Source: Aphanomyces cochlioides
Lineage: Eukaryota > Oomycota > Saprolegniomycetes > Saprolegniales > Verrucalvaceae
Assembly: GCA_019828595.1 (NCBI GenBank)
Contig: JAHQRK010000026.1
Coordinates: 62,001 to 126,000 of the forward strand
Reading direction: 5' to 3'
Length of the DNA stretch: 64,000 nt
Below are positions 33,288 to 44,637 of this stretch, in pieces. The position numbers and the translations under genes are program-made. Positions within the stretch are counted from its first letter, which is position 1, and every line of letters begins with the position of its first letter. The notes beneath the pieces are model-generated. The model worked only from the letters and a program-made list of their open reading frames with translations. It ran no database searches and was not told where the DNA came from.

Positions 33288-34090
33288 CTATGGTTTGGCT
33301 TGGTTGCGACCTGCAGTGATGTCTTGAATCAACTTCATGAATGCAGTGTGTTTCTCAAGGCTTTTCCTCGCCTCTTCACGGTCAAACTCAAGGCGCTCGC
33401 GTTGTATCTTTGCAATTTCTTCGTCGTTTTGCTTCATGGTATTCAAGCCCGCAGTAATTGTACTCACCAAAGTGTCCAGGGTATCGCGTCTCGTTTGCCT
33501 CTTGCTGTGTCTCCGGCCTTCCGCTTTGTTTTTTCGTTTTTTTGGTGCCTTCTGCTTTGACTCTTCAAAATCCTCAACATCACTGTCTTCGTCCGCGCTT
33601 TCGTCGTTTCCATGGTTAGCGATATTGTTTAACGCCAACTTCCGAACGACATCTCCTGAACTGACCAGCCCTTCCCTTTTCTTCTCCTCCAGTTCTGCTC
33701 GGACGTCCAAGTTTTGTTTATAGTCTTCCATGCGAGACGCAATGTCTGTGATAAGCCTGAGACGCTCGCTGTATTCTTCGGTTGTCCAGGTGACTTTCGC
33801 ATGCTCTCCATCTTAACCTTCTTGAAGTTCGCTAACATCAATTCGAAGCGCTTTCGAATGGCGCGGCCGTCCTTGCGAACTCCAAAACCAAAGGACTTCG
33901 ACAGCTTGTCGGCAAGTGCATTCCATGTCTTGCTTGTATCGTTTCTCTTGCACGTCCATGGCTCTGAAAACATGATCTCGTTCAGCATAATGATATCATC
34001 ACAAACTGCCATTGTTTTGCGTTGCGAAGGTGGAATCTCGACGGCGTTATCGTCGTCGAAGTCTTCATTGCTGGGGAATAAGCTCTGCAT
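33288..34090 (-). pseudogene. Harbinger Myb/SANT-like DNA-binding protein, frameshifted
   Basis: From ATG 34090: an acidic start, then a Myb/SANT-like trihelix segment (NEIMFSEPWTCKRNDTSKTW, ALADKLSK, GRAIRKRFELMLANFKK). A one-base shift near 33795 leads into TWTTEEYSERLRLITDIASR, a charged coiled region, a basic KKRKNKAEGRRHSKR nuclear signal and a C-terminal coiled coil ending at 33288. PIF/Harbinger elements usually encode such a protein beside the transposase, where it helps import and DNA binding. Here the transposase is missing. The complementary half is at 9098-9881. Confidence 0.7.
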
Positions 34091-34324
34091 CACGGAAAGT
34101 GACTGAAGGAAAATCCCCTCAAACCTCCAAGTTCTTAGCATTCTTTTCTACCATCATACATTCTCGCGAATCGAAGGGGAAAATCATCTTTCCGTTCCAG
34201 ACTCTGAAGCAGAAAACCGAACTCAGTTTTCCCATAATGTCCGCTGAGTTTCCCATTTCAGTATTATATTATAGAGGAAATCTGAAACGGAAAAAGGAAA
34301 AATGCTTAGCGAAAATTCTCTAAT

Positions 34325-34787
34325 AGAGAATTTTCGGACAGCCTTTGACTTTCATTTTCACCTTCGGTTTTGACCTCCAATCTGGTCAGGTCCAAATTCC
34401 CAAAATTCGACTTTCGAACTGTTTTAACTTTGACCTTCAGCTTCCGGATAAATGTAATAGAATCCCCGACCCACCAGAATCATAATGGAGAGCACTGCAA
34501 GAGATTACGACGATCATCTTGATGTTGTCACGATTTCAATGACAGCGCCAAGTCAATCGAGCACTTACTGTCAATTTACTCTGCGTCATGATGTTGTACT
34601 CTCTCGGTGCATGAATGTTGATCAATATTATCCGGTAATTCTCGCTCAAAACCTGTTGAGCTTCAAGGCCCTGGAGCTCAAAATTATTTTAGCTTCAGAC
34701 CAGGGTAATTTTTCAGCAGCCAATGAAATTACGCCATTTCGAAAATGAAAGTGAAAGTGAAAGTAAAAAGCTTTCCGAAAATTCTCT
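34325..34787. mobile_element. MITE with AGAGAATTTTCGG ends
   Basis: AGAGAATTTTCGGACAGC at 34325 is mirrored by GCTTTCCGAAAATTCTCT ending at 34787, and both ends continue inward with ACTTTCA-type phrases. The left end sits in a perfect 27-bp palindrome (34310-34336). A target duplication is not clear. It abuts the Tc1-like element by 7 bp. The internal sequence has no coding frame. Confidence 0.55.
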
Positions 34788-34794
34788 ATTATTA

Positions 34795-36662
34795 CACCAT
34801 TTTGCAATTGACTTGGACAGTTTTTCCTTCAATTCAACGGAGTGCCGATTGTACTAGTCATTGTTCCTGGTGAATTCGGAATGTGCCCAATCAATTTGGC
34901 ATATCCAAGGAAAATGCCCGTTAAATTAGGCCATCTACCCAGAAGTATTGATGTTCCCACCAATCAATTAGCCTAAATATATTTCAATTAGGAACTGCTA
35001 TCATTAAAATAGGATCTATGTTCTATTTTAGGCATTTGTAAACCTTTCGCGCGCTTTTCGGAGACTTTCGCGCGCTTTCAACAACTTTCGCGCACTTTTA
35101 AACTTTCCAGCTTGAACACACACGATGAATGACACCGCTCCTCAAACCCCGGTGTGTTGAACATTCTCCATGATGATTGTTCCTGACAAATGTTAATAGC
35201 CCTAACGAAGGACGTACAAAAGAATTCCGCTCTCAGCCAAGAAGCGAATCGTTGACGCATACGACAACGCTCGTGATTGGAAAGCGGTTGCAGAAGCCAA
35301 TGGTGTCAAAATTAGCACCGCAAGAAACTGGCCGAACAAAGAGTCCTTAACACCGAAACAACGGGGTAAGCCATTAGTCATCAACATTTAAAACCATCTC
35401 CATAGGGGGTAACAAACCTCGCATTTTGAGCACACGCGACGTTGACGTGATGCAAAGTTGGGTTGAATTCGATTCTCAAATCACGTTGCAAGAGATCAAA
35501 GACCGCTTGCAACTCGATTTTGGAATCGAAGCTTCCACAACAACGCTCCACAGAGAGCTGGACAAGCGAGCTTTCACGTTCAAGACGATTCACTATGAAC
35601 CGTTGCAAATGAATGACGATTCATTCAAAGCCAAGTGCTTTGACTACGTTCAGCAGTACCGCGAATTGTCAGGCCAAGGCAAAACCCCTATATGGATTGA
35701 TGAGACCAACTTCAACCTCTTTACAAGCCGTACCAAAGCGCGGTCAAAGCGAGGTACACGTGCAGTACTCGTCCGTGGTGCCAGCCAAAAGGGCAGAAAC
35801 CTTCACGTCATTGGCGCCATGTCGACAACCAATTTCTTTTATTGCACCAAGAAAAGAAGTGCGTATAAACATCGTGATGCTAACGAGTGGCTTCGGGATA
35901 TGCTGCGATCTGCACGTGAACACTATGGCAGTCTCGAAGTTATTGTTGTCATTGCGGACAACGCACCATGTCATTCAAGGTATATTTTGCTGCAAATGTG
36001 TTTTAATATCTTACGTCTAGACTTGCCAATGTTTTTGCTGAGGAGGAATTTGCTGCAGCGTGCTTGCTTCGCTTGGCTTCGTATTCTCCAATGCTTAATC
36101 CGATCGAAAACTTGTGGTCTGAGTTCAAGTCTCACGTGAAAACTCTTCTGCGTGAACGGCTTGCAGCATTTATGGGTCCACCTCCTGATGGATTGACTCG
36201 TGAAGAGTTCCGTTTGCAGTATTTGGAGCATATTGCTGATGAAGTGATTCGTGGTGGGACATCATTGTCTTTCATTTAATGATTAATTAGGAATTGAGCC
36301 AAATCGCTTAAGCCGTTTTGCACTTTGCCTTGAGTATTTCTATGGACGCTGAGCGCCAGGATGACATGGAAGTGGGCATGTGAAGCCGTCGCATGTCCCT
36401 TTATTTTCAGTAGCAGTAATTCAATTATATGTTGCGTTTTGAACGAAATCATTTGAACGTACGGTCTTATTAAATGGGCAACGCATTTATTGCAAGAGGG
36501 AAACGCCAATTTCAACGGGTTCAACACACATTTCAATGGGCGTATTCAAAGCGCTTCCAAAATACTTTGGGCACATCTCCAAATGCACGACAACGCCACG
36601 GATATTAATGGATGAATAACGAAATTCATTGAAACACTGTCCAAGTCAATTGCAAAATGGTG
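34795..36662 (+). mobile_element. Complete Tc1/mariner-like element
   Basis: CACCATTTTGCAATTGACTT at 34795 and its reverse complement ending GGTG at 36662 give TIRs of about 40 bp with few mismatches. TA flanks both ends (34793-34794 and 36663-36664). The 1,868-bp element contains one transposase gene. It lies between a MITE on the left and a MULE-type element 22 bp to the right. Confidence 0.9.
35206..36279 (+). CDS. Tc1/mariner-like DDE transposase with two 40-nt introns
   Basis: Exon 1 (open from 35206, no ATG in frame) encodes a helix-turn-helix beginning IPLSAKKRIVDAYDNA. Introns at 35366-35405 and 35980-36020 are GT...AG. The catalytic core reads PIWIDETNFNL (Asp), VVIADNAPCHS (Asp) and, after intron 2, YSPMLNPIENLWS (Glu), with 35 residues between the second Asp and the Glu. 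The C-terminus ends SLSFI at 36279. Splicing removes the only stops, so the gene may be intact apart from an unclear start, perhaps in a further upstream exon. The enzyme inserts at TA, consistent with the element's flanks. Confidence 0.8.
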
Positions 36663-36684
36663 TAGTTACAGAGCCCTGGAAAAT

Positions 36685-38453
36685 GGGAGATGGTAAACAT
36701 AGGACCCCTTTTTCTATTTGTCAGACCCTTTTAACTTGAATAAAGTATGCACATACAAATCATTGTATAACCATAAATCTAGTATGGCTAGTTGCTGTAC
36801 TATCTTCTTTGTGTTTGCTTCGCGTTTGGATTGACAAGAGAGACAGACAGATGCCACAAACGACTTGAAGCATTATGATGATTCCGTTGGGAGTAGAAAG
36901 CACGCTAGAATATTTTGGAGCTGAAAAGAAACTCTGAACAAACTGGACAAACTCTGTTATGAATGCTTGGAGGCGAACGGCGCTATGAAAAACAGCATTC
37001 GACTCATTAAAAGTTGACATAGGCTTGCAGGGTGGAGCCTGCATTTTCTTGGTGGTTGAATTATAGTTGCAGGCTCATACGACTTGATCTATACGACAGC
37101 TTACATGATTAGCATTGATTACTCTACTCGAGAGAACAAACACAGCATTTCGTTGCTGTAGAGGTCTAGACTACAAAGCTAATCATGAAGCTACTGGTGC
37201 GCCTATATTAACACTGAGTCTGTGAGATATTTGTAGATCTGAAATTCCTTGATAACTTGTCAACGATCATTCATTAATTTGACGGGGAAATATTATTAAA
37301 CGCAATGACTATCTGTCGTTGTTGTGGGTCTACTTGCCAAAGACTGCTGAGTGCTCTACTCAACTAGTTTTGTGACTTGCGAATAATACGGGCGATCACG
37401 ACCACAACACAAATTTACTTCATGTCAATTGCTCTTATAACAGTTCATATGCCTACTTTAGAAACAACTTTCAAATGCAGTGCAGGTTCAAATGTTCAAC
37501 TATGACGCAGTATCAATTTCTGTTTAGCAATTAGCTCACTGACATAGCGTGTGGAAATAGTGGCTGGAGACTTTGCAGTTTTATAGCACTAAAATGTATT
37601 GCATGTTTTCTCGAGCAAACCTATCGAACTGCAATCTAGCAGCTTTCCTTTGAAAAATATTCGAGCCATAAATGTATTTTCTACTTCAAAGTACTCGACA
37701 AGCAGTTTGCCATACTCACGGAAAATTCGGACCATTTAACTGGAGGCATTTAAATCGTACTCTACTGCATCGTTGTTGAGCATTTGTGCCTACAGTGGAG
37801 TTCAAAGTCTTTCTACAGTAAGCTTATTGCGACTCATGAGAAATCAATTGACTCTGTAAGAACAAGACCATAGTTGACGTAGAATAGATTTACATTATGG
37901 ACGTGGTTGCTATCAATAATCGCAAGTCGCAGAATTGGTAGCAGTCTATGTCAGATACACCCACAAATACGACAGATAGTCGATTGCGTTGATTACTCTT
38001 TCCCCATCAAATGAAATTCTTATAGTTGACAGGATGTCAAATCAATTGCAGATCTACAAATACCTCGCAGGCTCAGCATGTATACATCTGCATCAGTAGC
38101 TTCTGCATCAGTAGCTACATGATGAACTCTTGTCGCACCAAATTGTAATGTATGTTTTCTCAAGTAATGATATCGATGCTAATGAACGATGCAATATTCG
38201 ACTCATTAAAATGAGTCGAATGAATTTTCCTCTAACGCGACACTTAAACTAAGGAACCATCATAATGCTTCAAGTTGTTTGTGGCATCTGTCTGTCTCTC
38301 TTGTCAATCCAAACGCGAAGCAAACACAAAGAAGATAGTACAGCAACTAGCCATACTAGATTTATGGTTACACAATGATTTGTATGTGCATAATTTATTC
38401 AAGTTAAAAGGGTCTGACAAATAGAAAAAGGGGTCCGATGTTTAACATCTCCC
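36685..38453. mobile_element. Long-TIR MULE-type non-autonomous element, 9-bp duplication
   Basis: CTGGAAAAT occurs at 36676-36684 and 38454-38462. The 1,769-bp element between them begins GGGAGATG and ends CATCTCCC. Its inverted repeats extend about 200 bp (36685-36885 against 38253-38453) with scattered mismatches. A 9-bp duplication with very long TIRs is characteristic of Mutator-like elements. The AT-rich interior has no domain-bearing frame, so it needs a transposase in trans; the MULE at 3697 is one candidate, but shared ends were not seen. Confidence 0.85.
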
Positions 38454-38462
38454 CTGGAAAAT

Positions 38463-39516
38463 ATACACGTACAGTTGTACTTGCAGTCTGGGGCCATCCA
38501 ACTATGTGCTGTATAAATTAATATAATAAGTTCTACAGGAAACACATTATGGAGGGAAAAATGGGTCGCTGTGGAGGCTGATGAATTGCATTCTTATAAT
38601 GTATTGTGTTTGGAATTTGCACGACGGAGGTCAAGCAGATTCTGATTGATCAAAATTGAGATTATTTTATTCAATTAGATTAAGATGTATTCACTTCATC
38701 GAAGTCGACACAACTTATGAGTAGATTCAAAACCCAAGCACTATGAAGCGTAGTGCTCATTGTTTAGGAGCTAGTTCATGAGGTTCAGTATGTGAGGTTA
38801 CGATAGTTGTGTATCTGTAATTCTCCTATCGTAGGATTGATCCAGCACAACTAGGGCAAACAGAAGTGAGTCTTTCTTGTTTTAATTGACAATGATAGTT
38901 TGAGCTCTGTCTGTGGTCACAGAGTACTCGCTGCAAAGTAAGCTGAGTCGAATTTAAATGCAAGCGTAAGGAACAGTTTTGGAGATGAAATATGCCGGGC
39001 GATCATATATTTTTATTGGGCAGAACAGACAATTTAATTTTACTGATCATTGCAAACAGGCTTGAATGACACAGTCTTGCTGCCACGACTGTCACTTGTC
39101 AGTGCTCATTTAGCTACAATCAAGAGGTCGGAGTTAGCTCGATCAAGCGATTCACTAAGTTAAATATATGCATCATGTCTGTTGTGGTGCCAGTTCAACA
39201 ACATAGACCCGCACAGACCCTTGTTTTTCATTGCACCATCATACAGGCAAGCTACCCTCCAGTCGACTAATAAATTAGTCGCTCCAAAAGGAACTTGCGA
39301 TCAAGCACAAACCTACGGATAAGTGCATATTTTGTCCAATTAGAATCGCCCAGTTGTGCATGACCTGTGTCGTGCAAATTCCATATCTATTAGCATAAAC
39401 TCATTATCTTGATTAAAGTATACTATTTGGTCTCACATCCTGTATCAAAAAAGAATTTGCAGGATGTCTGTCGTGCACGAAGACGTTTAACCGGATATCT
39501 GTCGTGCAAAAACCGT
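38463..39516. other. No gene recognised
   Basis: About 1 kb of AT-rich sequence without domain-bearing frames or obvious repeats. Confidence 0.4.
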
Positions 39517-39765
39517 ATGTTGGAAAACAGCGTCGAAATTGTCAAGACACGCCGCCGCTATAGTCTCGACACAAAGCGAAACATTCTTCGTGCAGTAAAT
39601 GAATGCACACAAAAGGAAGTTTCGACTCGCAGCGGCATTCCACTACGCTCGATTCAAAACTTCGTGTGTGAGAAGAACAAGATTTTTGCGTCGCTTCGTG
39701 CGAAGCGATGTCGCAATATTGGATACTCTGGGCGTAAGGAAATCATGCTTGTAGGAAACCACTGA
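39517..39765 (+). pseudogene. N-terminal HTH fragment of a pogo/Tigger-like transposase
   Basis: From ATG 39517 the frame reads a basic helix-turn-helix: RRRYSLDTKRNILRAVNECT, then KEVSTRSGIPLRSIQNFV and a charged helix. This is the layout of the CENP-B/psq-type DNA-binding domain that opens pogo-superfamily transposases. The frame ends at 39765 where a repeated sequence begins (39747, again at 39942), so the catalytic part is missing. Confidence 0.5.
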
Positions 39766-39772
39766 ATCTAGA

Positions 39773-39846
39773 TAAGGGCAGCTGAAAAACATGGACTGTC
39801 ATGATGACTTCAACATGACAATCCATGTTTTTCACCTGCCCTTATG
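39773..39846. repeat. Strong hairpin (32-nt arms, 10-nt loop)
   Basis: ATAAGGGCAGCTGAAAAACA at 39773 pairs with the mirrored sequence ending CTGCCCTTAT at 39846, with two mismatches over 32 nt. The left arm and its flank recur as a direct repeat at 39942-39998 (CTTGTAGGAAACCA...AACATGGACTGTCATG). It may be the end of a small foldback element. Confidence 0.7.
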
Positions 39847-40155
39847 AAGAGCCAATATTTCTCAATTGCATGATGTAGTACTGAGATTCAGCATACACCA
39901 AGACTTACGCGGTGCATGAACATCCTCCCTACTCCCCTACATGATGCTTGTAGGAAACCATTGGATCTCGATAAGGTCAGTTGGAAAACATGGACTGTCA
40001 TGTTGAAGTCAAATTGGATAATGACGTACAAATAACCTGGATGTCTACATAGTTTAATCAAGTCATTTTTTGTTGTAGGTTTTATGGTTTTTTGTTTTTA
40101 CTTGGAGCTCATTCTCTCTGGATATCTACTCTTTAACAGTGAATAATGATCATAT

Positions 40156-40679
40156 GAGACCCCGGCAGACAAAATGATGCTTATGACGTTTTGTTGAAGT
40201 TCGAGATAACCACACCGTACGATAGAGTTATGTTTAAGCTATATTTCTACTGTCTTTGGACCTTGAAATTCCAAGTGCTTGAAGAGATATGACTGTCAGC
40301 GTGGCGGCCATGCCGCAATTTTGAAATTTTCTGAATTTTTTTTTACTTTCATTGGATAATACTTAAGGAGAGCAATCGATAAATGGTTTCGGATTGGCTG
40401 AAAACGGCCTGGAAGTTGCTCAAATAGCCCAATTAGAAAAATTAACCGGATATTTCCGGTATGCTGATATTTTTTTAAATTTCGTTGCCACATTCATTTA
40501 GCCGTCATATTTCTTTTTATTACGTGTAATATAATAACTTTTGTATTTTATTACGAAATTTTCAAGAGTTCATTTCTTGGGTGATGCCATGAATCGACAG
40601 ATAGTGGTACGGTTCACAAGAAACCCATTTTCTCAAAAGTCAAAATTCCAGTTTTAATCATTTTGTTTGCCGGGGTCTC
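40156..40679. mobile_element. Small element with GAGACCCCGGC inverted ends
   Basis: GAGACCCCGGCAGACAAAAT at 40156 is mirrored by ATTTTGTTTGCCGGGGTCTC ending 40679, with one mismatch. ATAT stands immediately outside both ends (40152-40155 and 40680-40683). This gives a 524-bp non-coding element with TIRs of about 25 bp. The superfamily is uncertain. Confidence 0.65.
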
Positions 40680-41007
40680 ATATAATTAAGTTTGGAAGCA
40701 TTTGAAGCTTACTTTTAGACACATTGTATTCAGTATAAAAGTGTATTAGTTTATATTTGTCTTTCTAAAATTGATATGTGGTAAAACTGGCCATTTGGCC
40801 AATCAAATTGTACTACAACAGTACGTGTATTTTTACCAGGGGTTTGCAAGATTTCAAGAAAGTTTATTATTAATTGGTTAATAGGTTTTTCTAGCTTTAC
40901 TCATGGTTGAGCTGTCCCGGGGATAACGAGAGCGCACACAACTATAGAAAGCATGGCCTTGTTTGGGCATATATTGGTTGAGGATTATGCTGGTATGAGG
41001 GCTACGA

Positions 41008-41553
41008 CTACAGCAGAAACTTTGCCGAGTGGCGGCGGGTCAGGCGCTCCGGGTTTTGTGGGTTTGAAGATTCAAACTTCTTGAGATTCTTCTTGTCGCG
41101 GCGTTTATCAAACTGACGGCCAATCTTGCCTCCCATCGACGCGCCAGCTTTTTTGCCTGTTACCAGACCTACGCTTCCGCCAAAATATGCCCCCGCCATG
41201 CCACCTGCAACTCCTCCAGCCACCGAGCCAACGGGCAAACCAGCCGAGCCAAGAGCTGCGCCGGCTGCAGCACCACCAGCGGCACCAAGAGCTCCACCGC
41301 CGACCACACCGGCAACTGCGCCAACTCGACCGCCGTATTTACGTCCCATGGTTTCGGACCTTCCCACGTGGCGACTGCCCTCTTTGCCTGCCAATCGCCT
41401 CGATGGCGTGTCGAAAGAGTCGACTTTGAGAGCGCGGAGATTGTAGGCTGTAGAGGCTTTTGGATGCGCCAAAGCCACTGGCGAGTCTTGACGAGGTCCG
41501 TTCAAAGCCACGACGGCGCATGTAGCAAATGAAAGAGTCACCAACAGACGCAT
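41008..41553 (-). CDS. Secreted glycine-zipper protein (effector-like)
   Basis: 181 codons from ATG 41553, chosen because it opens a clean signal peptide (MRLLVTLSFATCAVVAL). An earlier ATG at 41613 would bury that signal. After it comes QDSPVALAH, a block shared with the genes at 44638/53801 and 63008. Next are NLRALKV and SRRLAGKEGS, then residues about 75-140 form repeated GxxxG/AxxxG (glycine zipper), capable of inserting in or crossing membranes. The tail is strongly basic (KRRDKKNLKK). Oomycete effectors often pair a signal peptide with a short conserved N-terminal block, but no canonical RxLR-EER or LxLFLAK motif is present. The frame is intact. Its function, and whether it acts inside host cells, is not shown by sequence. 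Confidence 0.8.
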   Translation of the reverse strand: MRLLVTLSFATCAVVALNGPRQDSPVALAHPKASTAYNLRALKVDSFDTPSRRLAGKEGSRHVGRSETMGRKYGGRVGAVAGVVGGGALGAAGGAAAGAALGSAGLPVGSVAGGVAGGMAGAYFGGSVGLVTGKKAGASMGGKIGRQFDKRRDKKNLKKFESSNPQNPERLTRRHSAKFLL

Positions 41554-41619
41554 TGTTGAATGTCTTTGTGATGGCAGGAAGCAGCAATGACGAGTGGATT
41601 GGGAGACAATCACACTATC

Positions 41620-42333
41620 GTGAGTAATTTAATAAGTAATTCAATCACAACGTGCAACCAACCCGCAATGATTGTAACAAGCATCAAGAGCACCCGAGAC
41701 GAGTTGTGGATCCTTTCATAAAGGATGGTCAGAGAGGCTATGGCAATGAACGAAGTACCCGTAGCATTGGGCTAAGCTGGCCATTTACTACTGATAGTCA
41801 TCAAGACAAGTGGAGGAATCGCTGTGGAGAATGTGATCCACGTTGAATGTTGTAATCAAGATGGATGCAAGAGAAGCATGCACCCAAGATTGGCGTAGTC
41901 ATCACGCGAGACAGCAGGAAAGGGTTAACAAGCGAGTGGCGTCGTGAAAGAGAGCCTTGTAGCTGTCGGAGTGGCATGTTCCGTGAGCCCTCAGTGAGCT
42001 GCTCGACGCCAAGTTGGAGATGCCTTCACCCATTATGGAAGCCTGTGGAAGGCGAGATGGGTAAATCCGCGCAGAGAACGTCCCCTCGATGAACAACGAC
42101 GATGCAGTAGCTGCTTGTACAGAGTTACCGGACCTCAAGCTACGGCCAGCCTGGTCAGAAAGTCGACTGTTGTTGTGACATGATTACATGACGGCAGGAG
42201 GGGTGTCACTCATAAAAACTTCAAGTATAAATCTGTCTGACATGATCCCCCCGTTCAGCAGGCCGATGGGAGGGTTTCTGAAATGTGATACTATTAAGTT
42301 TCACGATCCGACAACAAATCTTCATGTAGTACT
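41620..42333. other. No gene recognised
   Basis: Upstream region of the secreted-protein gene. Short frames are present on both strands but none has a domain or consistent composition. Confidence 0.35.
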
Positions 42334-42335
42334 TA

Positions 42336-42776
42336 CTACTCTGGAACAAAATATAAGGAAATTTCCACTCAATCGAGCACAACTTTCGCAAATTTTGACC
42401 AATCACTACAAGGTGGGTTTCGTGATGTCAGTCAAATTGTACTGAATCTAACGAGGCAAACCAATCATCGTCGCGATGAACTATTAAGGAGTTTCAAGCT
42501 CACAAAGGATCCATACTTTATTTCATATAAAATATAGGATGATATATATAAAATTTTGTATGATATACAAATTTCATGTATAAATTTTACTGTCATGTTG
42601 TTGCGAGGCTGTTGTTGCAAGGCCATGCTAACAATATCAAAGACCATGAACCTCGCATCGATTTTGTCTCCAGTCCCAAGTAAACGCCGAAATCTTTCCA
42701 CACAAGAGCGCTTTGCAGTTATGAGCTCTCTGCTGACTAACTGTTCTACTTTTCCTTATATTTTGTTCCAGAGTAG
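42336..42776. mobile_element. mariner-derived MITE keeping the transposase start
   Basis: CTACTCTGGAACAAAATATA at 42336 is mirrored at the right end (42776), with TA on both sides (42334-42335 and 42777-42778). The TIRs are 26 bp and perfect. Near the right end the plus strand still reads PSKRRNLSTQERFAVMSSLL, which resembles the helix-turn-helix opening of Tc1/mariner transposases. This suggests an internal-deletion derivative of a full element. Confidence 0.7.
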
Positions 42777-42778
42777 TA

Positions 42779-44103
42779 TTATAATACAGACTATTAATAC
42801 TGTATAATTATATAGAAGTTTGTATAGGAGTGCCTGATTTCTTATGCCACAGTAGTATTTACTAGTTCTGAATAGTATACACTAAAGAGTGATACAAACT
42901 TTTATATAAAAATAGTAGTACTATATCCATGTAACTGTTGGACAATCCAAATCACTACTGTGGGAGAATCTAAATCACTTGAAAATTGTATGTGAAATTG
43001 GTATTCTCATCATCCATTGGACAAATTACAACATTCACGATGTGATTTGTTGATTGATACCCAATCCGAAGCGATTTTGTTAATATCGACCAAACAATGA
43101 ATGTACATCCGCCCAGAAAATTGCGCTCACCGGAGCGAAGCGGAGGTCGAGTGTAAAATTTTTTGCAGGCGGATGACTCGGAGGAACGAGGCCCAAATGT
43201 GCACCAAAAAGGGATTTCTTTATTTATCTCACGTCGGGAAGGCGGCAGGTAGGCCGTAAGGCCGTGCCGCCACCCGGACGAAACAGCTGATCAACAATTG
43301 GGCAATTCTATTGGTTAGTTTGTAACTTATCTGCCCCGATAGCCAAAACTATCCGCCCCCAATAGCAAAACTCATTTAAAATGTGTCATCATGGATTCTC
43401 TGGTCGGTTATCATTTGATTGGATGAAAATACATTGTCTATTAACTAAATCAAACAACAGGCAAGTCTTAAGACTAACACAAACAGCCTCCTGAAATCGC
43501 CTTCCTACGTTTATGAATAGCATCTGCAATGGACTTCATCACAGGGGCAAATATCAATTAGAATAACATGGCAGTGGATGGAGCACTCAGGGCATGACAG
43601 ATTCTTGTGCTCTGCCTTGAGAGACTACAATACCATAATTTTACTGACAACTTCGTTCAAATTATAATCAAACTTGCATCAAGAGCGTAGACGACGATCT
43701 CAGACATCGCTGCAGGTGGCATCGAAGACTTCTGCTGCTACCCGACTGACGAAAGAACACTCACTACTCGATTCAGGGAGTCCAGCTCGTGTTTCTCTCG
43801 AGGAAATCTCTTTGCGCCAAGAAATTCGTCAAGAACGTGTTCGATGTAAGCGAATGTCATCTCCAATGCATCCTAGCGGTCAATTCACCAGACTGTGGCT
43901 CTATTCTCTCTGCAGTCGCTTAGAGTGTCATGCTCGTTGGTTACCTGTAAATTGATTGGAGGATACCATATGATATCGAGCACATTGATTGGACAAAAAT
44001 AAACTATGCTTGACTAACATATGCGATACTTTAACCAAGTTAATTTGATTTCCGACAAGCTTCATGATCCACACACAACAGTATACAGCTGTACACTGTA
44101 GTT
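42779..44103. repeat. Spacer with a diverged dispersed repeat (43155-43280)
   Basis: 43155-43280 (GCGGATGACTCGGAGGAACG through GGTAGGCCGTAAGGCCGTGC) matches the reverse complement of 59850-59980, diverged. No gene is recognised in the rest of the interval. Confidence 0.5.
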
Positions 44104-44353
44104 ATTGTTGATTTGATACGAATTTCCAGACCCCGTTCAATCGAATCACGCCGGCGGATCGATTCACCAATCGACGCCATTGGCTAATAAATATTTTGGG
44201 CGATTGTGATTGGCTGAATAATATTTGAGAGAAAGTACAGTCCCCATGAGAGAAAGTACTGTTCTAATTTTCATTCATCCAATGTATTGGCGCGATTGGA
44301 GATTGATACAAAAAACGAGTCCAAATTCGGAAATTTCTAGCGAATCCACAATA
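44104..44353 (-). repeat. Dispersed repeat, inverted copy of 10656-10880
   Basis: Reverse complement of the block at 10656, slightly longer owing to small insertions. It shows the same AGTACTTTCTCT pair and ATTGGCT boxes. Confidence 0.7.
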
Positions 44354-44637
44354 ATTCTGATTGATTGGAATTTCAAAATGTGATATCATACTTTCTCTGG
44401 TCGGCAATAGTGACACCCCTCCTATTACGGCTTAGTATCAGCGGTCTGATGAGGACGCGCCGTCTTTGCTCGGGTCGCAGTGGCCTCACACGCTGCTCCT
44501 CTCACCTTCTCCGAGGCTAGCGAACCTGGGTTTGGACCAAAGTAGTTCGAAAGCCAGCTCCAAACAGCGAGCTCAGTGTCAGACAGAAAAAGTGCTTGGA
44601 TTAGGTTTTGTTAGGACGGGGACCTACTGCAGAAGCT

